Source: Veillonella sp. DNF00869 (GTDB lineage Bacteria; Bacillota; Negativicutes; Veillonellales; Veillonellaceae). From it: 64,000 nt of DNA. Positions 16,279 through 26,880 of this stretch are shown here, piece by piece. The stretch's first letter is position 1. Every line of letters starts with the position of its first letter. The DNA lies in assembly GCF_001553345.1 (NCBI RefSeq), contig NZ_KQ960768.1:128459-192458 (forward strand), written 5' to 3'. Both the position numbers and the translations under genes were made by a program. The notes below the pieces were generated by a model. It had not been told where the DNA came from. It worked only from the letters and a program-made list of their open reading frames with translations, and did no database searches.

Positions 16279-17287
16279 ACTCCACTATGTTTCGCAATAC
16301 TTTAGGATTCGCATCTGGCACAACACCGTGGCCTAAATTAAAAATATGCTTTCCATGAGCAGCACCTTCTTCCAAAATACGATCAATTTCACCTTGAATT
16401 GTCTTCCAATCTGCAAATAAATAGGCAGGGTCCAAATTCCCTTGTAATGTTTGCTTGATGCCCATCGCACTTGCTTCTGCAATGGAGCATCTCCAATCGC
16501 AACCGATTACATCTAATGGCAATTCTTTCCACACTGGGAATAAATGCTTAGTACCTACGCCGAACATAGTGATAGGAATATGAGGATATCGTTCTTTAAT
16601 AGTCCCAATAATATGTTTCATATACGGGAATACGCCACATTCATATTGTTCCATGGAAAGGGCTCCAATCCATGAATCAAAAATTTGAATTGCATTCACA
16701 CCCGCCTGAATTTGACCTTCCATATAAGTAATGGACATAGTAGTCAATCGCTCCATCAAAGCATGCCAAATCTCAGGGGTTGCCACTAAACATTGACGAG
16801 TTTTCTGGTAATTCTTAGAAGGGCCACCTTCAATCATATAGCTAGCCAATGTGAAAGGAGCTCCTGCAAAGCCAATTAAGGGAACTGTGAGCATTTCTTT
16901 CGTCAACATTTGGATCGTTTTCACCATAAAGTCCAATGATTCTTCTACTACAATATCCCGTAGCTTTTCCACATCATCTTTGGACCGAATAGGATTGGAA
17001 ATCACTGGCCCTATACCAGATTTTATGTTCACATCTACGCCCATAGGCACCAAAGGCGTCATAATATCCTTGTACAAAATAGCCGCATCCACATCATACT
17101 CATGAACGGGAAGAGCTGTTACTTTTGCACATAATTCCGGTTGATGAGTAATCTCAAATAGGCTATATCGCTCTTTAATCTTGCGATACGCCGCTTGACT
17201 TCGTCCCGCTTGACGCATAAACCAAACTGGTCTACGGGACACCGACTCACCTGCAATCATTTGCAAATAATCCTGTCGTTTTTCCAT
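16259..17287 (-). CDS. hemE: Uroporphyrinogen decarboxylase
   Basis: A 342-residue HemE that removes four acetate carboxyls from uroporphyrinogen III to give coproporphyrinogen III. The N-terminal signature RRPVWFMRQAGRSQAAYR (about 18-35) and the Asp-bearing DAAILYKDIMTPL (about 67-79) are present, and FNLGHGVVPDANP is near the C-terminus. It follows the ChlD-like gene by 95 bases and overlaps ferrochelatase. Early heme genes (hemA-D) are not in the window. Confidence 0.95.
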   Translation of the reverse strand: MEKRQDYLQMIAGESVSRRPVWFMRQAGRSQAAYRKIKERYSLFEITHQPELCAKVTALPVHEYDVDAAILYKDIMTPLVPMGVDVNIKSGIGPVISNPIRSKDDVEKLRDIVVEESLDFMVKTIQMLTKEMLTVPLIGFAGAPFTLASYMIEGGPSKNYQKTRQCLVATPEIWHALMERLTTMSITYMEGQIQAGVNAIQIFDSWIGALSMEQYECGVFPYMKHIIGTIKERYPHIPITMFGVGTKHLFPVWKELPLDVIGCDWRCSIAEASAMGIKQTLQGNLDPAYLFADWKTIQGEIDRILEEGAAHGKHIFNLGHGVVPDANPKVLRNIVEYVHDRG

Positions 17288-17382
17288 ATATAATTACACC
17301 TTACCTTTTATCAAACCAAACTTGGATTCTATATTCTATTGTAGCATATGGCGCATGTATTTACCTATATATTCTGTCACTT

Positions 17383-19311
17383 CTAAATGACTATATATTG
17401 ATTTATATCTATAAGTTCTGCCCCTAACATATGAGCAATTTCTTTGGCGCGGTTCATGCGAACAAAACTGGTGTCTGTATCGATGACCGTCGTTTGTATT
17501 CCCTGATTCGCAAGCCATCTACCGATGTCGTCTAGTCCCTGCAGTGCTTGTGAGGTGACCTTCCCATCTGTAATAATTACAACCTTTGCCTGTACATGCC
17601 CCATTTGAGACATGTCATTGCCTATCTGTTTGACCGCTTCCTCAATACCTTTTACAAAGGGCGTTCTGCCCCCAATACGAGCTTCTCCCAATGCTTTGGG
17701 GATGGTCTCAATTCGCTGTGTCAGCGGCACCACACATTGCGCCCCATGCTTTTGAAAGGTGATGAGCGATACATACTGTCGTTTTACATACATCATCTGT
17801 ACCAATTGCGAAAGTAACTTCTCTGCCCCCTGTAATCGTTGTCTCTGCCCCATAGATCCACTTGTATCAACTACTAAATAGATGGCTTCTTTTGGTATTT
17901 CCTGATACATAGCATATCTGATATCTTCTATAGTTAGCCGAATCGGTACTTTCCGACTGTGTACAATCCCTTGTACTATCGTTGGTATCCATGCAATGGT
18001 TCTCCCCATAGTTCCTTGACGATGTACCTTAGGGCCTCGACCGTCATCACTGATGTCTATGTGTTTCTTTGCCAGCCCAGATTGCAACATCCCATATAAA
18101 TGTAACACCTGCGTTTCCACTGCTTCTGAAAGTGCAAAGGACTCCTCTACCTTATCTCTATGGGACTCACGTTGGCCCTCTCCGCTCGTATCCTTTTCTT
18201 TCCCTATTCCATCATATCTAGTAGCTAGTTCCTCTTCTGTCTGATTAGATTCTAGAGTAGTTTCCTCTATTAGTTGTTCCTCGTGAGAACTATCCCTATC
18301 TGTCGTCATCCCTTGAGTCACCTTTCCCGTTGACTCATCACGATCGTTCTTCCTATCTATTCCCTGTGAGATATTGTCCTCTTCCTTTCGGTTTGAAGTC
18401 GTCTCTTCCGTTTTTTCTTGTTCCGTGCTTGTGTCCTCAGATGGCATTCGGTCAGATGAATCCTGTGCCTCTCCATCTTGCTGTATCCGAGGATTCACTA
18501 GGTTCTTCATTTTCTGTGGTAATGTCCAAGGAAGTACTGTTTTTACATCAGTAGGCTCCACAAACTGATGGCCTTTTTCTCTAGCTAAACCGATGGCCGC
18601 TTTTAGTAAAATATATTCCATACCCATAAAGGAAATGTTGAATCTCTCTACTAGACTGGAAATATATGTATATATGCTATCATGCACGAAGGGGGTTCCA
18701 GGTGCATCCATTAATTTCCCCTTAGAACAAATCGACTCTTCTTCATGAGTTTTATATACATCTACTAATGTTCCCTCGTGAAAAGTTCCCTCCCCGTGGT
18801 AACTTTCACGAGTCGTACCATTCTCATATATATCTGCATGGTCTCTATCTGCTAGGATCCGCACTCTAGTATCCGCATCCGGTGATTCTATGGGTATCCA
18901 CAAATCCATATCATAGACCCATTCTGAAAGCCCTTCTGCTCCCGTATAGGTCCCAATGATTTGTAGCGGTCTTCCCTCTTCGTACCGACGATTTTGCTCG
19001 TAAAGAATCCGTAACCACATGGACCGGTCAAAGTGATCCAATCCTTCGCAGATAAGCAAGTCATACACGTCCCAAGGATGTGCTTGTTTTACAATTTGAG
19101 CTGTTTCTAAGGTCCTTTGTATATCCACTGCTTCCTGCATAGCACTCACATCTGTGTGGGATGTAATCGTCGTATAGGTTCGGCCCCTATCAAGCAATGC
19201 GTGTAACAGGGCATAAGTTTTTCCCGTTCCCACTTCACCTGAAATCAGTAATGTCCGCAACAAAGGTTCTTGCAAAAAGAGGTGAATGCCTGTATTCAGT
19301 TGTACACTCAT
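17383..19311 (-). CDS. ChlD/BchD-like chelatase subunit with VWA domain
   Basis: A 642-residue protein. An N-terminal AAA-like domain keeps Walker A GEVGTGKT (about residues 18-25), although ChlD proteins usually have a degenerate site. An acidic, Ser/Thr/Glu-rich linker (about 285-390) follows, then a von Willebrand A domain with the MIDAS motif DTSGSMG (about 480-486) and VVIITDGKVTS. Such subunits couple the AAA motor to a CobN/BchH catalytic subunit. The ATG at 19311 follows AAAGGAGG; the longer frame begins with TTG inside that region. It is co-transcribed with the ChlI and CobN genes. The metal cannot be read from sequence. Confidence 0.85.
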   Translation of the reverse strand: MSVQLNTGIHLFLQEPLLRTLLISGEVGTGKTYALLHALLDRGRTYTTITSHTDVSAMQEAVDIQRTLETAQIVKQAHPWDVYDLLICEGLDHFDRSMWLRILYEQNRRYEEGRPLQIIGTYTGAEGLSEWVYDMDLWIPIESPDADTRVRILADRDHADIYENGTTRESYHGEGTFHEGTLVDVYKTHEEESICSKGKLMDAPGTPFVHDSIYTYISSLVERFNISFMGMEYILLKAAIGLAREKGHQFVEPTDVKTVLPWTLPQKMKNLVNPRIQQDGEAQDSSDRMPSEDTSTEQEKTEETTSNRKEEDNISQGIDRKNDRDESTGKVTQGMTTDRDSSHEEQLIEETTLESNQTEEELATRYDGIGKEKDTSGEGQRESHRDKVEESFALSEAVETQVLHLYGMLQSGLAKKHIDISDDGRGPKVHRQGTMGRTIAWIPTIVQGIVHSRKVPIRLTIEDIRYAMYQEIPKEAIYLVVDTSGSMGQRQRLQGAEKLLSQLVQMMYVKRQYVSLITFQKHGAQCVVPLTQRIETIPKALGEARIGGRTPFVKGIEEAVKQIGNDMSQMGHVQAKVVIITDGKVTSQALQGLDDIGRWLANQGIQTTVIDTDTSFVRMNRAKEIAHMLGAELIDINQYIVI

Positions 19312-19349
19312 ACCATTTACCTCCTTTAACAAAATCTTTGATAATTCTA

Positions 19350-20288
19350 CTACTTCTGTATCCCTTCATAGGTAGCCCATAGATTGTCCAGCATAGTTTC
19401 ATCAAATTCACGTTGCTCAAAGGGTTTTCGCTTCATCCGATGAGATACCACAAGCGGTGTCAACTGTTTCAGATGATCCATGGTCACATGGGGCTCCCCT
19501 TGTAAGGCCGCCAAAGCACGGCTACTATTGAGTAAGGTAATATCAGAACGATGTCCCTCTACGCCTAGGGTAATAGATATATTGGCAATCAATTCTAATA
19601 GATTTGCATCTACCCCAATGGTAGGCAATGCTTTGCGCGCTGATTCAATAGTGTTACGCAATGCTTCATCGTCCTTCCTGTAGGATTCAATAAATGCTTG
19701 TGGAGTATCTTCAAAAGCCAATCGACGACGCAATACTTCCATCCGCAACGCTACATCTGTTTCTGCTTTCACAGTCACCGATAGACCAAAGCGATCCAAC
19801 AATTGCGGGCGAATAGCCCCCTCTTCGGGGTTCATGGTGCCCACCAAAATAAATCGTGATGGATGACTATGGCTAATGCCCTCACGTTCAACCCGATTCA
19901 CACCCATCGCCGCCACATCTAGCAATGTATCCACTAAGTAGTCCTCTAGTAAATTGACTTCATCCACATAGAGAATATTTTCGTGAGCCTCAAATAAAAT
20001 GCCTGGAGAAAACTTTTGCTTCCCCTCTTGCAGAATCCGCTCAATATCCAAGGTTCCCACCAATCTGTCTTCCGTGCAATGCAATGGAAGGTCAACCACT
20101 TTCATCGGTGTGCCATCACGATGCATCGGCAGCACCTTGGCTAAGCCTCGTACCGCCGTCGATTTTGCCGTTCCCTTATCACCCTGTATCAATACACCAC
20201 CTACCCGTGGGTCTACCGCATTGAGGAGTAAGGCCAATTTCATTTGATTTTGTCCTACTAAGGCTGTAAAAGGATATATAGTACTCAT
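19350..20288 (-). CDS. ChlI/BchI-like AAA+ chelatase ATPase
   Basis: A 312-residue AAA+ ATPase of the magnesium/cobalt chelatase family. Walker A is GDKGTAKST (about residues 36-44), Walker B is [12 protein letters not shown] (about 104-115), and [18 protein letters not shown] is the usual sensor-1/arginine-finger region. It powers metal insertion or removal with the VWA and CobN-like subunits. The ATG at 20288 follows AAGGAG; an ATG at 20312 would overlap the CobN gene and has no ribosome site. Confidence 0.92.
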   Translation of the reverse strand: MSTIYPFTALVGQNQMKLALLLNAVDPRVGGVLIQGDKGTAKSTAVRGLAKVLPMHRDGTPMKVVDLPLHCTEDRLVGTLDIERILQEGKQKFSPGILFEAHENILYVDEVNLLEDYLVDTLLDVAAMGVNRVEREGISHSHPSRFILVGTMNPEEGAIRPQLLDRFGLSVTVKAETDVALRMEVLRRRLAFEDTPQAFIESYRKDDEALRNTIESARKALPTIGVDANLLELIANISITLGVEGHRSDITLLNSSRALAALQGEPHVTMDHLKQLTPLVVSHRMKRKPFEQREFDETMLDNLWATYEGIQK

Positions 20289-20298
20289 GTTAGTCTCC

Positions 20299-23200
20299 TT
20301 ACGTTTCATCATAATACCCCTCTAGATCATCTTCCAAGGACATTGCCACATCGCGCAATCCTTCTATACGTACCGCACTGGCCTTCCAAAGTCCTCGTTG
20401 TTCTGCTTCTAATAAAGTAGTACAAATGGCCCCTAATGCCCAAGGATTGACTTGGCGCATCCAGTCCTGTACGTCCTGATTCATGACATACTCGTCTGTA
20501 TAGGCATCATACATCCAATCTTGAATCATATCACTAGTGGCGTCCCATTCATAGGTATGTTGTACATAGGAAGCCATATCCGCTGCCCCCTTGTAGCCGT
20601 GTTTCATCATGCCCTCTATAAAAATAGGGTTCATTGGTTCACTACGGAACTGACGCTGAATTTCATCTTCTAAGGAACGCACCAAAATATCTTTACGATA
20701 CGTGGTATCTCCTATAAATGATTTCGGCTTAATACCTTTCACCGCCTCCACAGCCGCAATCATACCCCCATGATAGGCATTGAAATCATCTGCACTCAAC
20801 AAACTAACTTCACGATTATCTTCATTTTTCACGGTCACTTCAATGGAACCTAATCGCTTGCAAAACTGTTGATGGCTTGGAATAATTTCCCCTTGCTCAT
20901 CATATCCATAGCCACCCCAGGTGACATAGGCATTGGCTAAATCTTCACGAGTAGACCAGTTGCTTTGTTCTAGAATTTGATTCACTCCTGCCCCATAGGC
21001 ACCTGGTGCATCGCCAAAGACACGAATTGTAGCTGCTTTGATAGCTTCTTCATAGTCCATACCGTCTTCTACTAATGCAGCTGTATCCAAGTCTATATGT
21101 TTTTTTACGTAATTCACACTATGATCTTCATCAAGAGCGTTTACCATTTGCACCGCTTTTGCAATCCACATGACACCGGAAGGCATCATATCTCGGAATA
21201 GTCCACTAATACGGCTTGTTACATCGATACGTGGTCGCCCTAATTCCTCGAGAGGTATGACTTCCAAATCGGACACACGACTACCTGTATAAACTGGTCG
21301 TACACCCAATAAATAGAATACTTCACCAATACATTGTCCATGAGTGCGTTGCGTGTTGTCTGCCCACAAGACAATACCAATTTCCTCTGGATATCGCTGT
21401 TCTTCTCGAATATATTCATTGAGCAACGCATCGCCTAGTTCACAACCGATGGCATAGGCAGGAACGGTCGGCAAGGTCCGTTCATCGACGCCATAAAAAT
21501 TGCGCCCCATCGGTAGCACATCGATACCACCATTAGTAACAGCACCTCCAATATTAGGCGGGATATAGTTTCCTTCTAAACCTCGTAACAATTGGCACAT
21601 TTCTTCTGTGGTTTGGCGCAACCCTGCGAGGTAGGTCTCACACAGCGTTTCCTTCTGTGCATCGTCTGGCACACCATACATGTCTATGAAAGCATCTATA
21701 TACCCCTCCTCTTCCTCTGTGGTTGGATTTTGTCCTAAAATATGCAAGCCACAACGAATATGACGATTTTGGATATCCATCAAATAGTTATGAACATCCC
21801 CTAACAGTTCTTCTGCCTCGTCTGCATGAATGGAGTCAGCTAAGGCGCGCCACTCTTCTTCACTGACAGATCTATCTGCCACAAAGTATGCCTGACCGCT
21901 CTCTTGATACCAGTCGAAGGGTTCGCACAAGCGTTCCAGATGACAATCTTTCACAGAAGATAAGATATACCCTAGCACCACATGCTCTTGGTTTGTTTCC
22001 TGGGCTTTCATATAGTCATATTCGTCCAAATACCGTTCTAGCGTTTCATAGTCACCATATAAGCCGGACCGCTTCATAGGTGGCGATAAATAGCTAAGTA
22101 AAACAGCATGGCTACGCCGTTTTGCTTGGATGCCTTCACCAACGATAGTTGTCCAGTACGGATAGAGATTAGGTATATCTTCGATACCTAACTGAGGGTA
22201 ACAATAGGAACTTAAAGCCGTTCCCTTACCGGGCAACCATTCTAAGTTACCATGGGTTCCCATATGAATCGCCACATCGGCTTGAAATACAGTACGCACC
22301 CAATGATATACTCCCTCATAGTGATGCGTAGGCGGAATGTCCGGCGAATGGTACAAAGCATCTGGATTATCACTAAATCCACGTGGCGGTTGTACTAATA
22401 CCCACACATTGCCAAAGGCCACACCGGGAATAATGAGCTCATCCTCTTCTACAAAAATCTCTCCTATAGGCTGTCCCCAATGTTGTAGTAGTGATTCTTG
22501 GGTAGCACTATCCAGCTTTGAAAACCACGTCCTATACACTTCTTTCGGTAGTTTCGGGGCTTTCTCTACGGCTGAATCGGTCAAGCAATCTACATCATTC
22601 GTAGCATGTTTGGTCAGTATCATCATTAGATCTTCACTCGTTTGAGGGATACCATCTACTGTATATCCGTTCTGTTGTAATTCTTGCAACAACCGTAGTA
22701 CAGATTCTGGCGTATCTAGCCCACAGGCATTGCCAATATGTGAATTTTTGGGAGGATAATTATGAAGGAATAGAGCAATCTTTACTTCTGACCTATGTTT
22801 CTGTTGCAATGCAATCCATCGTTTGGCTTGGTCTACTAACTTTTGAATCCCTTCAGGATATGGTTTGAAATAGTAGCCTCTTTCCTCTGAGTACGTTCTG
22901 GTCCCTACAATATGACCGTTTAAAATGCCATCTATTTCCGGCAATGACAAGGAAAAGGATATATCCATAGGCTCTAACCCTTGTGAACGTGTTTGCCAGC
23001 TTTCAAGAGTAGTATAGGTAACAAAGCCCTGCAAGATAGGGATTCCTAAATCCGTCATTTCATCACGACTCGCCCCCTGCAAGCCAATGATGGAGAACTT
23101 GCATGTATTAATGATGAGAGATATTTTCTCTTTCACTTGATGATCAAACAACATGTGCCAACAATCGTACCACCGCAATTGTCCACCAGATTTACTGCTG

Positions 23201-23835
23201 TATTGACCAAATACTAATACCGGCGATAACCCTTGTTCTAATGCACAATCATACAGTGCATAGGGATAGTCTAATTGACCTTGCACCCATTCATCTCGAT
23301 AGAAGAAAATGCCTACCACTGGACCATCATGATCATAGTCCTTACGATATGCCTCATAGGATGGATACACTTCCCCTTGTCTGCCTAAAATACCTTGGTA
23401 TGGTAGTTCTTTCACCGGTTCCACTGGCCCTGTATAACCTTGTAAGGATAGCATATATTGGCACAGTCCATAAAAGTTTTCTGTTCCTCCTTGATGTAAA
23501 TAAGCTTGAATTTGGCCGATGTCTTCATCTGCAATACCATATCGCTGTACATCCGACGCTGAATCATGGAATAGTAATACATAAGGAACTTGTTTCTGTG
23601 TAATATATTTGTGAATCCCTTTTACCAAAGGAGTATCTAAGGTACTGCCTACATGAGTAAATAGTACTATATCCGTACCATCAATCGCCCTCTGAACATC
23701 TTCTAACTCTATATTTTCAGATGACAGAAAGACTATGCCCAAGGACATAGTCTCATCTGTATACTTCTGTTCTATTTCTTTAGCCCATTGCCAATGCTTC
23801 GTCATAGACGTAATGAGTAATATAGAATATTTCAT
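20299..23835 (-). CDS. CobN/BchH-like chelatase large subunit
   Basis: A 1178-residue catalytic subunit of the CobN/ChlH superfamily. The core motif [18 protein letters not shown] is at about residues 521-538, followed by GRNFYGVD and [15 protein letters not shown]. It binds the tetrapyrrole and exchanges a divalent metal with ATP from ChlI/ChlD. Possible roles are cobaltochelatase, another metal insertion, or heme dechelation as proposed for the related HmuS of Bacteroides; the adjacent heme genes and FecBCD-type importer make a heme role plausible but unproven. The ATG at 23835 overlaps the stop of a 14-codon leader frame (ATGA). An earlier ATG at 23919 has no good ribosome site. Confidence 0.9.
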   Translation of the reverse strand: MKYSILLITSMTKHWQWAKEIEQKYTDETMSLGIVFLSSENIELEDVQRAIDGTDIVLFTHVGSTLDTPLVKGIHKYITQKQVPYVLLFHDSASDVQRYGIADEDIGQIQAYLHQGGTENFYGLCQYMLSLQGYTGPVEPVKELPYQGILGRQGEVYPSYEAYRKDYDHDGPVVGIFFYRDEWVQGQLDYPYALYDCALEQGLSPVLVFGQYSSKSGGQLRWYDCWHMLFDHQVKEKISLIINTCKFSIIGLQGASRDEMTDLGIPILQGFVTYTTLESWQTRSQGLEPMDISFSLSLPEIDGILNGHIVGTRTYSEERGYYFKPYPEGIQKLVDQAKRWIALQQKHRSEVKIALFLHNYPPKNSHIGNACGLDTPESVLRLLQELQQNGYTVDGIPQTSEDLMMILTKHATNDVDCLTDSAVEKAPKLPKEVYRTWFSKLDSATQESLLQHWGQPIGEIFVEEDELIIPGVAFGNVWVLVQPPRGFSDNPDALYHSPDIPPTHHYEGVYHWVRTVFQADVAIHMGTHGNLEWLPGKGTALSSYCYPQLGIEDIPNLYPYWTTIVGEGIQAKRRSHAVLLSYLSPPMKRSGLYGDYETLERYLDEYDYMKAQETNQEHVVLGYILSSVKDCHLERLCEPFDWYQESGQAYFVADRSVSEEEWRALADSIHADEAEELLGDVHNYLMDIQNRHIRCGLHILGQNPTTEEEEGYIDAFIDMYGVPDDAQKETLCETYLAGLRQTTEEMCQLLRGLEGNYIPPNIGGAVTNGGIDVLPMGRNFYGVDERTLPTVPAYAIGCELGDALLNEYIREEQRYPEEIGIVLWADNTQRTHGQCIGEVFYLLGVRPVYTGSRVSDLEVIPLEELGRPRIDVTSRISGLFRDMMPSGVMWIAKAVQMVNALDEDHSVNYVKKHIDLDTAALVEDGMDYEEAIKAATIRVFGDAPGAYGAGVNQILEQSNWSTREDLANAYVTWGGYGYDEQGEIIPSHQQFCKRLGSIEVTVKNEDNREVSLLSADDFNAYHGGMIAAVEAVKGIKPKSFIGDTTYRKDILVRSLEDEIQRQFRSEPMNPIFIEGMMKHGYKGAADMASYVQHTYEWDATSDMIQDWMYDAYTDEYVMNQDVQDWMRQVNPWALGAICTTLLEAEQRGLWKASAVRIEGLRDVAMSLEDDLEGYYDET

Positions 23836-23876
23836 ATCGTACTCACCACAATACGTAATGTCTTCCCTTTCATCAT
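23832..23876 (-). CDS. Fourteen-codon leader peptide coupled to the CobN-like gene
   Basis: AGGAGAGG stands directly before ATGATG (23871-23876), opening a short frame [14 protein letters not shown] whose TGA overlaps the ATG of the chelatase gene as ATGA. The chelatase itself has only a weak site, so its translation probably depends on ribosomes ending this frame. Whether the peptide has a role is unknown. Confidence 0.45.
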   Translation of the reverse strand: MMKGKTLRIVVSTI

Positions 23877-23923
23877 TACCTCTCCTATAGTTGATTTTTA
23901 TTACCAAGTGTATATCCACTGCC

Positions 23924-23965
23924 CATAGTGAATCACTATGTAGTACATATTAATCAGCATGTACT
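23924..23965 (-). promoter_or_regulatory. Inverted repeats upstream of the chelatase operon
   Basis: CATAGTGAATCACTATG (23924-23940) is a perfect 8-1-8 palindrome, and AGTACAT/ATGTACT (23942-23965) is a second inverted repeat with a ten-base spacer. They lie 50-90 bases before the leader frame in AT-rich, promoter-like sequence and may be an operator for the cobN-chlI-chlD-hem operon. Confidence 0.45.
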
Positions 23966-24013
23966 CTCTATACTTAAATAATACTATATTTCGAAGTAAT
24001 AAGTAAAACATAC

Positions 24014-24045
24014 AAAAAAAAGCCGTCACAATAGTGACGGCTTTT
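24014..24045 (-). terminator. Terminator of the ABC importer operon
   Basis: Nine-base perfect stem AGCCGTCAC/GTGACGGCT (24021-24029 with 24034-24042), with T runs on both strands. It lies 22 bases after the substrate-binding protein stop and separates the importer from the chelatase operon. Confidence 0.88.
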
Positions 24046-24066
24046 ACTATGTATAAGACTATCTAA

Positions 24067-25065
24067 TTAGTCAATATGGATACCATGGATTTCTTCAGCT
24101 AAACGTTTTAACGCTTTTACTGTACGAACGCCTGGTGTAATTTCAGACAATTTTACACGAACAAAATGGTTTTCTTGTACGGCTTTAATTGTTTGTAATT
24201 GAGGGTCAGCTTTAATTTTAGCTACTTTTTCTTGGAAATCATCATCGTTGCGGATGGAATTACCATAGTCAGGAATGATGATGTAATCAGGATTTTGTTG
24301 AACTACAGTTTCCCAAGAACCTTTCGCCCAAGTTTTATCTACCCCTAAACCACTCATTACGTTATCAGCACCGATTAAACGCAATACGTTAGTTGTGTAA
24401 CCTTCAAATACTGTGAAAGGTTGTCCATCTTGGGAGTCATATACGAATACACGTTTATGTGGAAGGTCTTTCAATTTAGCTTGTACTTTTTCTAGCAAAG
24501 CACGTTGACCTTTTACCCATTCTTCTGCTTTTGCTTTCACGCCGAAGATTTCACCTAACTTAATCATATCTTTGAAATTAGTTTCTAAGTCAGCTTGTGT
24601 AGATAAAGCAGACTCTGGAATCCAAATGTTTACTTTTTGAGCAATCATTTTATCTGCAGGGATACCTTCTTTACTGAAAGAATCTTCCCATCCTGTAGCA
24701 AAGTCAGGTTTTACAGACATAAACACTTCATAAGAAGGCCATTTTTCAGCTAACACTTTTACTTTGCTATAAGCTTCTTGTAATGGTGGATAGATTTCTT
24801 CTTCTTGGAAAGCTGTACCCGCCATTTTATCTTCCAAACCTAATTGTAACATCATTTCTGTTGTAAATTGAGACATGGATACGGCATGTTTAGGAGATTC
24901 TTTCACAGCAAATTCTGTTTGTTTGCCTTCAAATGTTTGATTCCAAGTCACTTCTGTGCCAGTTTTCGCTTGTTCTTTTTCAGAACCACAGCCTGCTACT
25001 GCCAAAGCACCACATACTAAAGCTGTTAATACAAAGCCTTTAGATTGTTTCCAATTACTTAACAT
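24067..25065 (-). CDS. Periplasmic-binding lipoprotein of a FecB/BtuF-type ABC importer
   Basis: A 332-residue protein with a lipoprotein signal (LAVAGC, lipidated Cys about residue 26) and a Fe3+-siderophore/heme/cobalamin binding fold: early loop AVSMSQFTTEMMLQLGLEDKM and late YIIIPDYGN. It would deliver a chelate or tetrapyrrole to the permease. The family covers siderophores, heme and vitamin B12, and the ligand is not decided by sequence. The proximity of chelatase and heme genes suggests a tetrapyrrole or iron complex. Confidence 0.9.
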   Translation of the reverse strand: MLSNWKQSKGFVLTALVCGALAVAGCGSEKEQAKTGTEVTWNQTFEGKQTEFAVKESPKHAVSMSQFTTEMMLQLGLEDKMAGTAFQEEEIYPPLQEAYSKVKVLAEKWPSYEVFMSVKPDFATGWEDSFSKEGIPADKMIAQKVNIWIPESALSTQADLETNFKDMIKLGEIFGVKAKAEEWVKGQRALLEKVQAKLKDLPHKRVFVYDSQDGQPFTVFEGYTTNVLRLIGADNVMSGLGVDKTWAKGSWETVVQQNPDYIIIPDYGNSIRNDDDFQEKVAKIKADPQLQTIKAVQENHFVRVKLSEITPGVRTVKALKRLAEEIHGIHID

Positions 25066-25087
25066 AATCTTCCCTTTCTTACCTTAA

Positions 25088-25831
25088 TTAGTAATACAAA
25101 TGATACACGCCCTCTTCCATAGACACATGGAAGGGCACTTCAAAAATAGGCTCTAGCAACTCAGGCGTTAGCACCTCTTGAGGTGTTCCTGTTTGTAACA
25201 CTTTGCCATCTTTCATCAACACGATGTGATCACAATAGCGCGCCGCTAGATTTAGGTCATGGAGAACCACAATACTTGTACCCGAAAAGTTTTGCAATTC
25301 TTTCATGAGCGCTACCTTGTATTTCATGTCTAGATGATTTGTTGGTTCATCTAACAATAATACCTCTGTTTGTTGTGTCAATGCTTTTGCAATGAACACA
25401 CGTTGCCGTTCACCACCCGACAAATGTCCCATTTCCTCTTCTGCCAAGTGGGATACCCCCACTTGATCCATATAGGACTGGGCAATGGCAACATCTTCCG
25501 CTGTATAATTACCAAAATGACTTTTATAAGGATATCGTCCCATAAGGACAATATCTTTCACTAAAAAATCATCGATCATAGCATCATGCATTTGTGCTAG
25601 CACTGCCACCTTCCGTGAAAAGGTGGGGCCATCAATAGTTTGTAAAGGTACACCATCCAGTGTAATCGCATCAGTGGGATGCAATTGGCTCAAATGTCCA
25701 AGGAGTGTCGATTTACCACAACCATTAGGTCCAATGATAGCCGTCATTTTATGTTTAGGAAAGCTGAGCTTCACATCATCTAAAATTTGTCGTTTTCCAT
25801 AGGAAAAGGACAAAGAATTTACCTCGTACAT
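25088..25831 (-). CDS. ATP-binding protein of the FecBCD-type importer
   Basis: A 247-residue ABC ATPase. Walker A GPNGCGKST is at 34-42, signature LSGGERQR at about 139-146, Walker B VLLLDEPTNHLD at about 157-168, and the switch His is in VVLHDLN. It fits the FecE/BtuD/HmuV group. It lies 15 bases after the permease and 22 before the binding protein. Confidence 0.93.
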   Translation of the reverse strand: MYEVNSLSFSYGKRQILDDVKLSFPKHKMTAIIGPNGCGKSTLLGHLSQLHPTDAITLDGVPLQTIDGPTFSRKVAVLAQMHDAMIDDFLVKDIVLMGRYPYKSHFGNYTAEDVAIAQSYMDQVGVSHLAEEEMGHLSGGERQRVFIAKALTQQTEVLLLDEPTNHLDMKYKVALMKELQNFSGTSIVVLHDLNLAARYCDHIVLMKDGKVLQTGTPQEVLTPELLEPIFEVPFHVSMEEGVYHLYY

Positions 25832-25846
25832 AGTCCCTCCTATTGT

Positions 25847-26845
25847 CTAACCTTGATGACGGTATCTCGTCATAATAATCCAAATAAATAGCGGTGCCCC
25901 TAGTAAGGATGTCAATACGCCGATAGGAATTTCTTCGGGGCTATACATAGCTCGTGAAAGTACATCCGCCCAGATCATCACAATACTACCAATGAGTGGC
26001 GCAAAAATCAGTAATCGTCCATGTTTAGGGCCCCCAACCATGCGTGCCAAGTGCGGAATAATAAGGCCCATAAAGCCTACTACACCTACTTTTGCTACTA
26101 AAGTAGCGATAGCCACAGAGGATACGATGACCATAGATAATTGCAAGGATTTCACAGATAAGCCCATTTGCTTTGCTTCTTGTTGCCCTAATAAGAGGAC
26201 GTCAAAATCCTGTTTATACATGTACATATAGAGCATCAACAAACCAATGATGATGGCTGTTAATGGTAAATCTCTCCACTGAATGCCTGCAAAACTACCA
26301 AGCAACCAGAACATAGCACTTCGTACTTGTGCTTCATGCTTCGCTCCATAAATAATCATCATCGTAATGGAGGAGAAAATACCGGTCATACCCATACCAA
26401 TTAAAATTAATTTTACTGGACTTTGGCTACGTCCCACACAGAGTAACACCAACAAGATGGAAATACCTGCTCCTAAAGCCGCAAAGAATGGCACATTATA
26501 GGATGCCAAGAATGGTAATCCTCCCATAATGATAGCAAAGACCGCTCCTGTACTAGCACCTGACGAGACACCTAATACATAAGGATCGGCTAGTGCATTG
26601 CGTGTTACTGTTTGCATCAGAACCCCTACTAAAGATAATCCAATCCCTGTCAGTACCGAATACAACAACCGTGGCAAACGAATATCTTGCACAATGGTGC
26701 TCAACATTTTCATCTCATCTGTTGGCACTGGACTGGTAAATGCCTGGTACATATCCCACACCGGTATGAAAGAAGCCCCAAATTGAGGGGCTACTACGAG
26801 TGAAATCACCAGTAAGATCAATAATCCTACGATTTTTAATTTCAT
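25847..26845 (-). CDS. FecCD/BtuC-type ABC permease
   Basis: A 332-residue membrane protein of the FecCD family with about ten helices. The family segments DIRLPRLLYSVLTGIGLSLVGVLMQTVTRNALADPYVLGVSSGA (about 50-93) and GFMGLIIPHLARM (about 253-265) are clear. As first gene of the importer operon it follows a leader with a terminator-like hairpin, so expression is probably attenuated. Confidence 0.93.
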   Translation of the reverse strand: MKLKIVGLLILLVISLVVAPQFGASFIPVWDMYQAFTSPVPTDEMKMLSTIVQDIRLPRLLYSVLTGIGLSLVGVLMQTVTRNALADPYVLGVSSGASTGAVFAIIMGGLPFLASYNVPFFAALGAGISILLVLLCVGRSQSPVKLILIGMGMTGIFSSITMMIIYGAKHEAQVRSAMFWLLGSFAGIQWRDLPLTAIIIGLLMLYMYMYKQDFDVLLLGQQEAKQMGLSVKSLQLSMVIVSSVAIATLVAKVGVVGFMGLIIPHLARMVGGPKHGRLLIFAPLIGSIVMIWADVLSRAMYSPEEIPIGVLTSLLGAPLFIWIIMTRYRHQG

Positions 26846-26880
26846 GTTATACGCCCTTTAACTATACCCAATATACGCTT

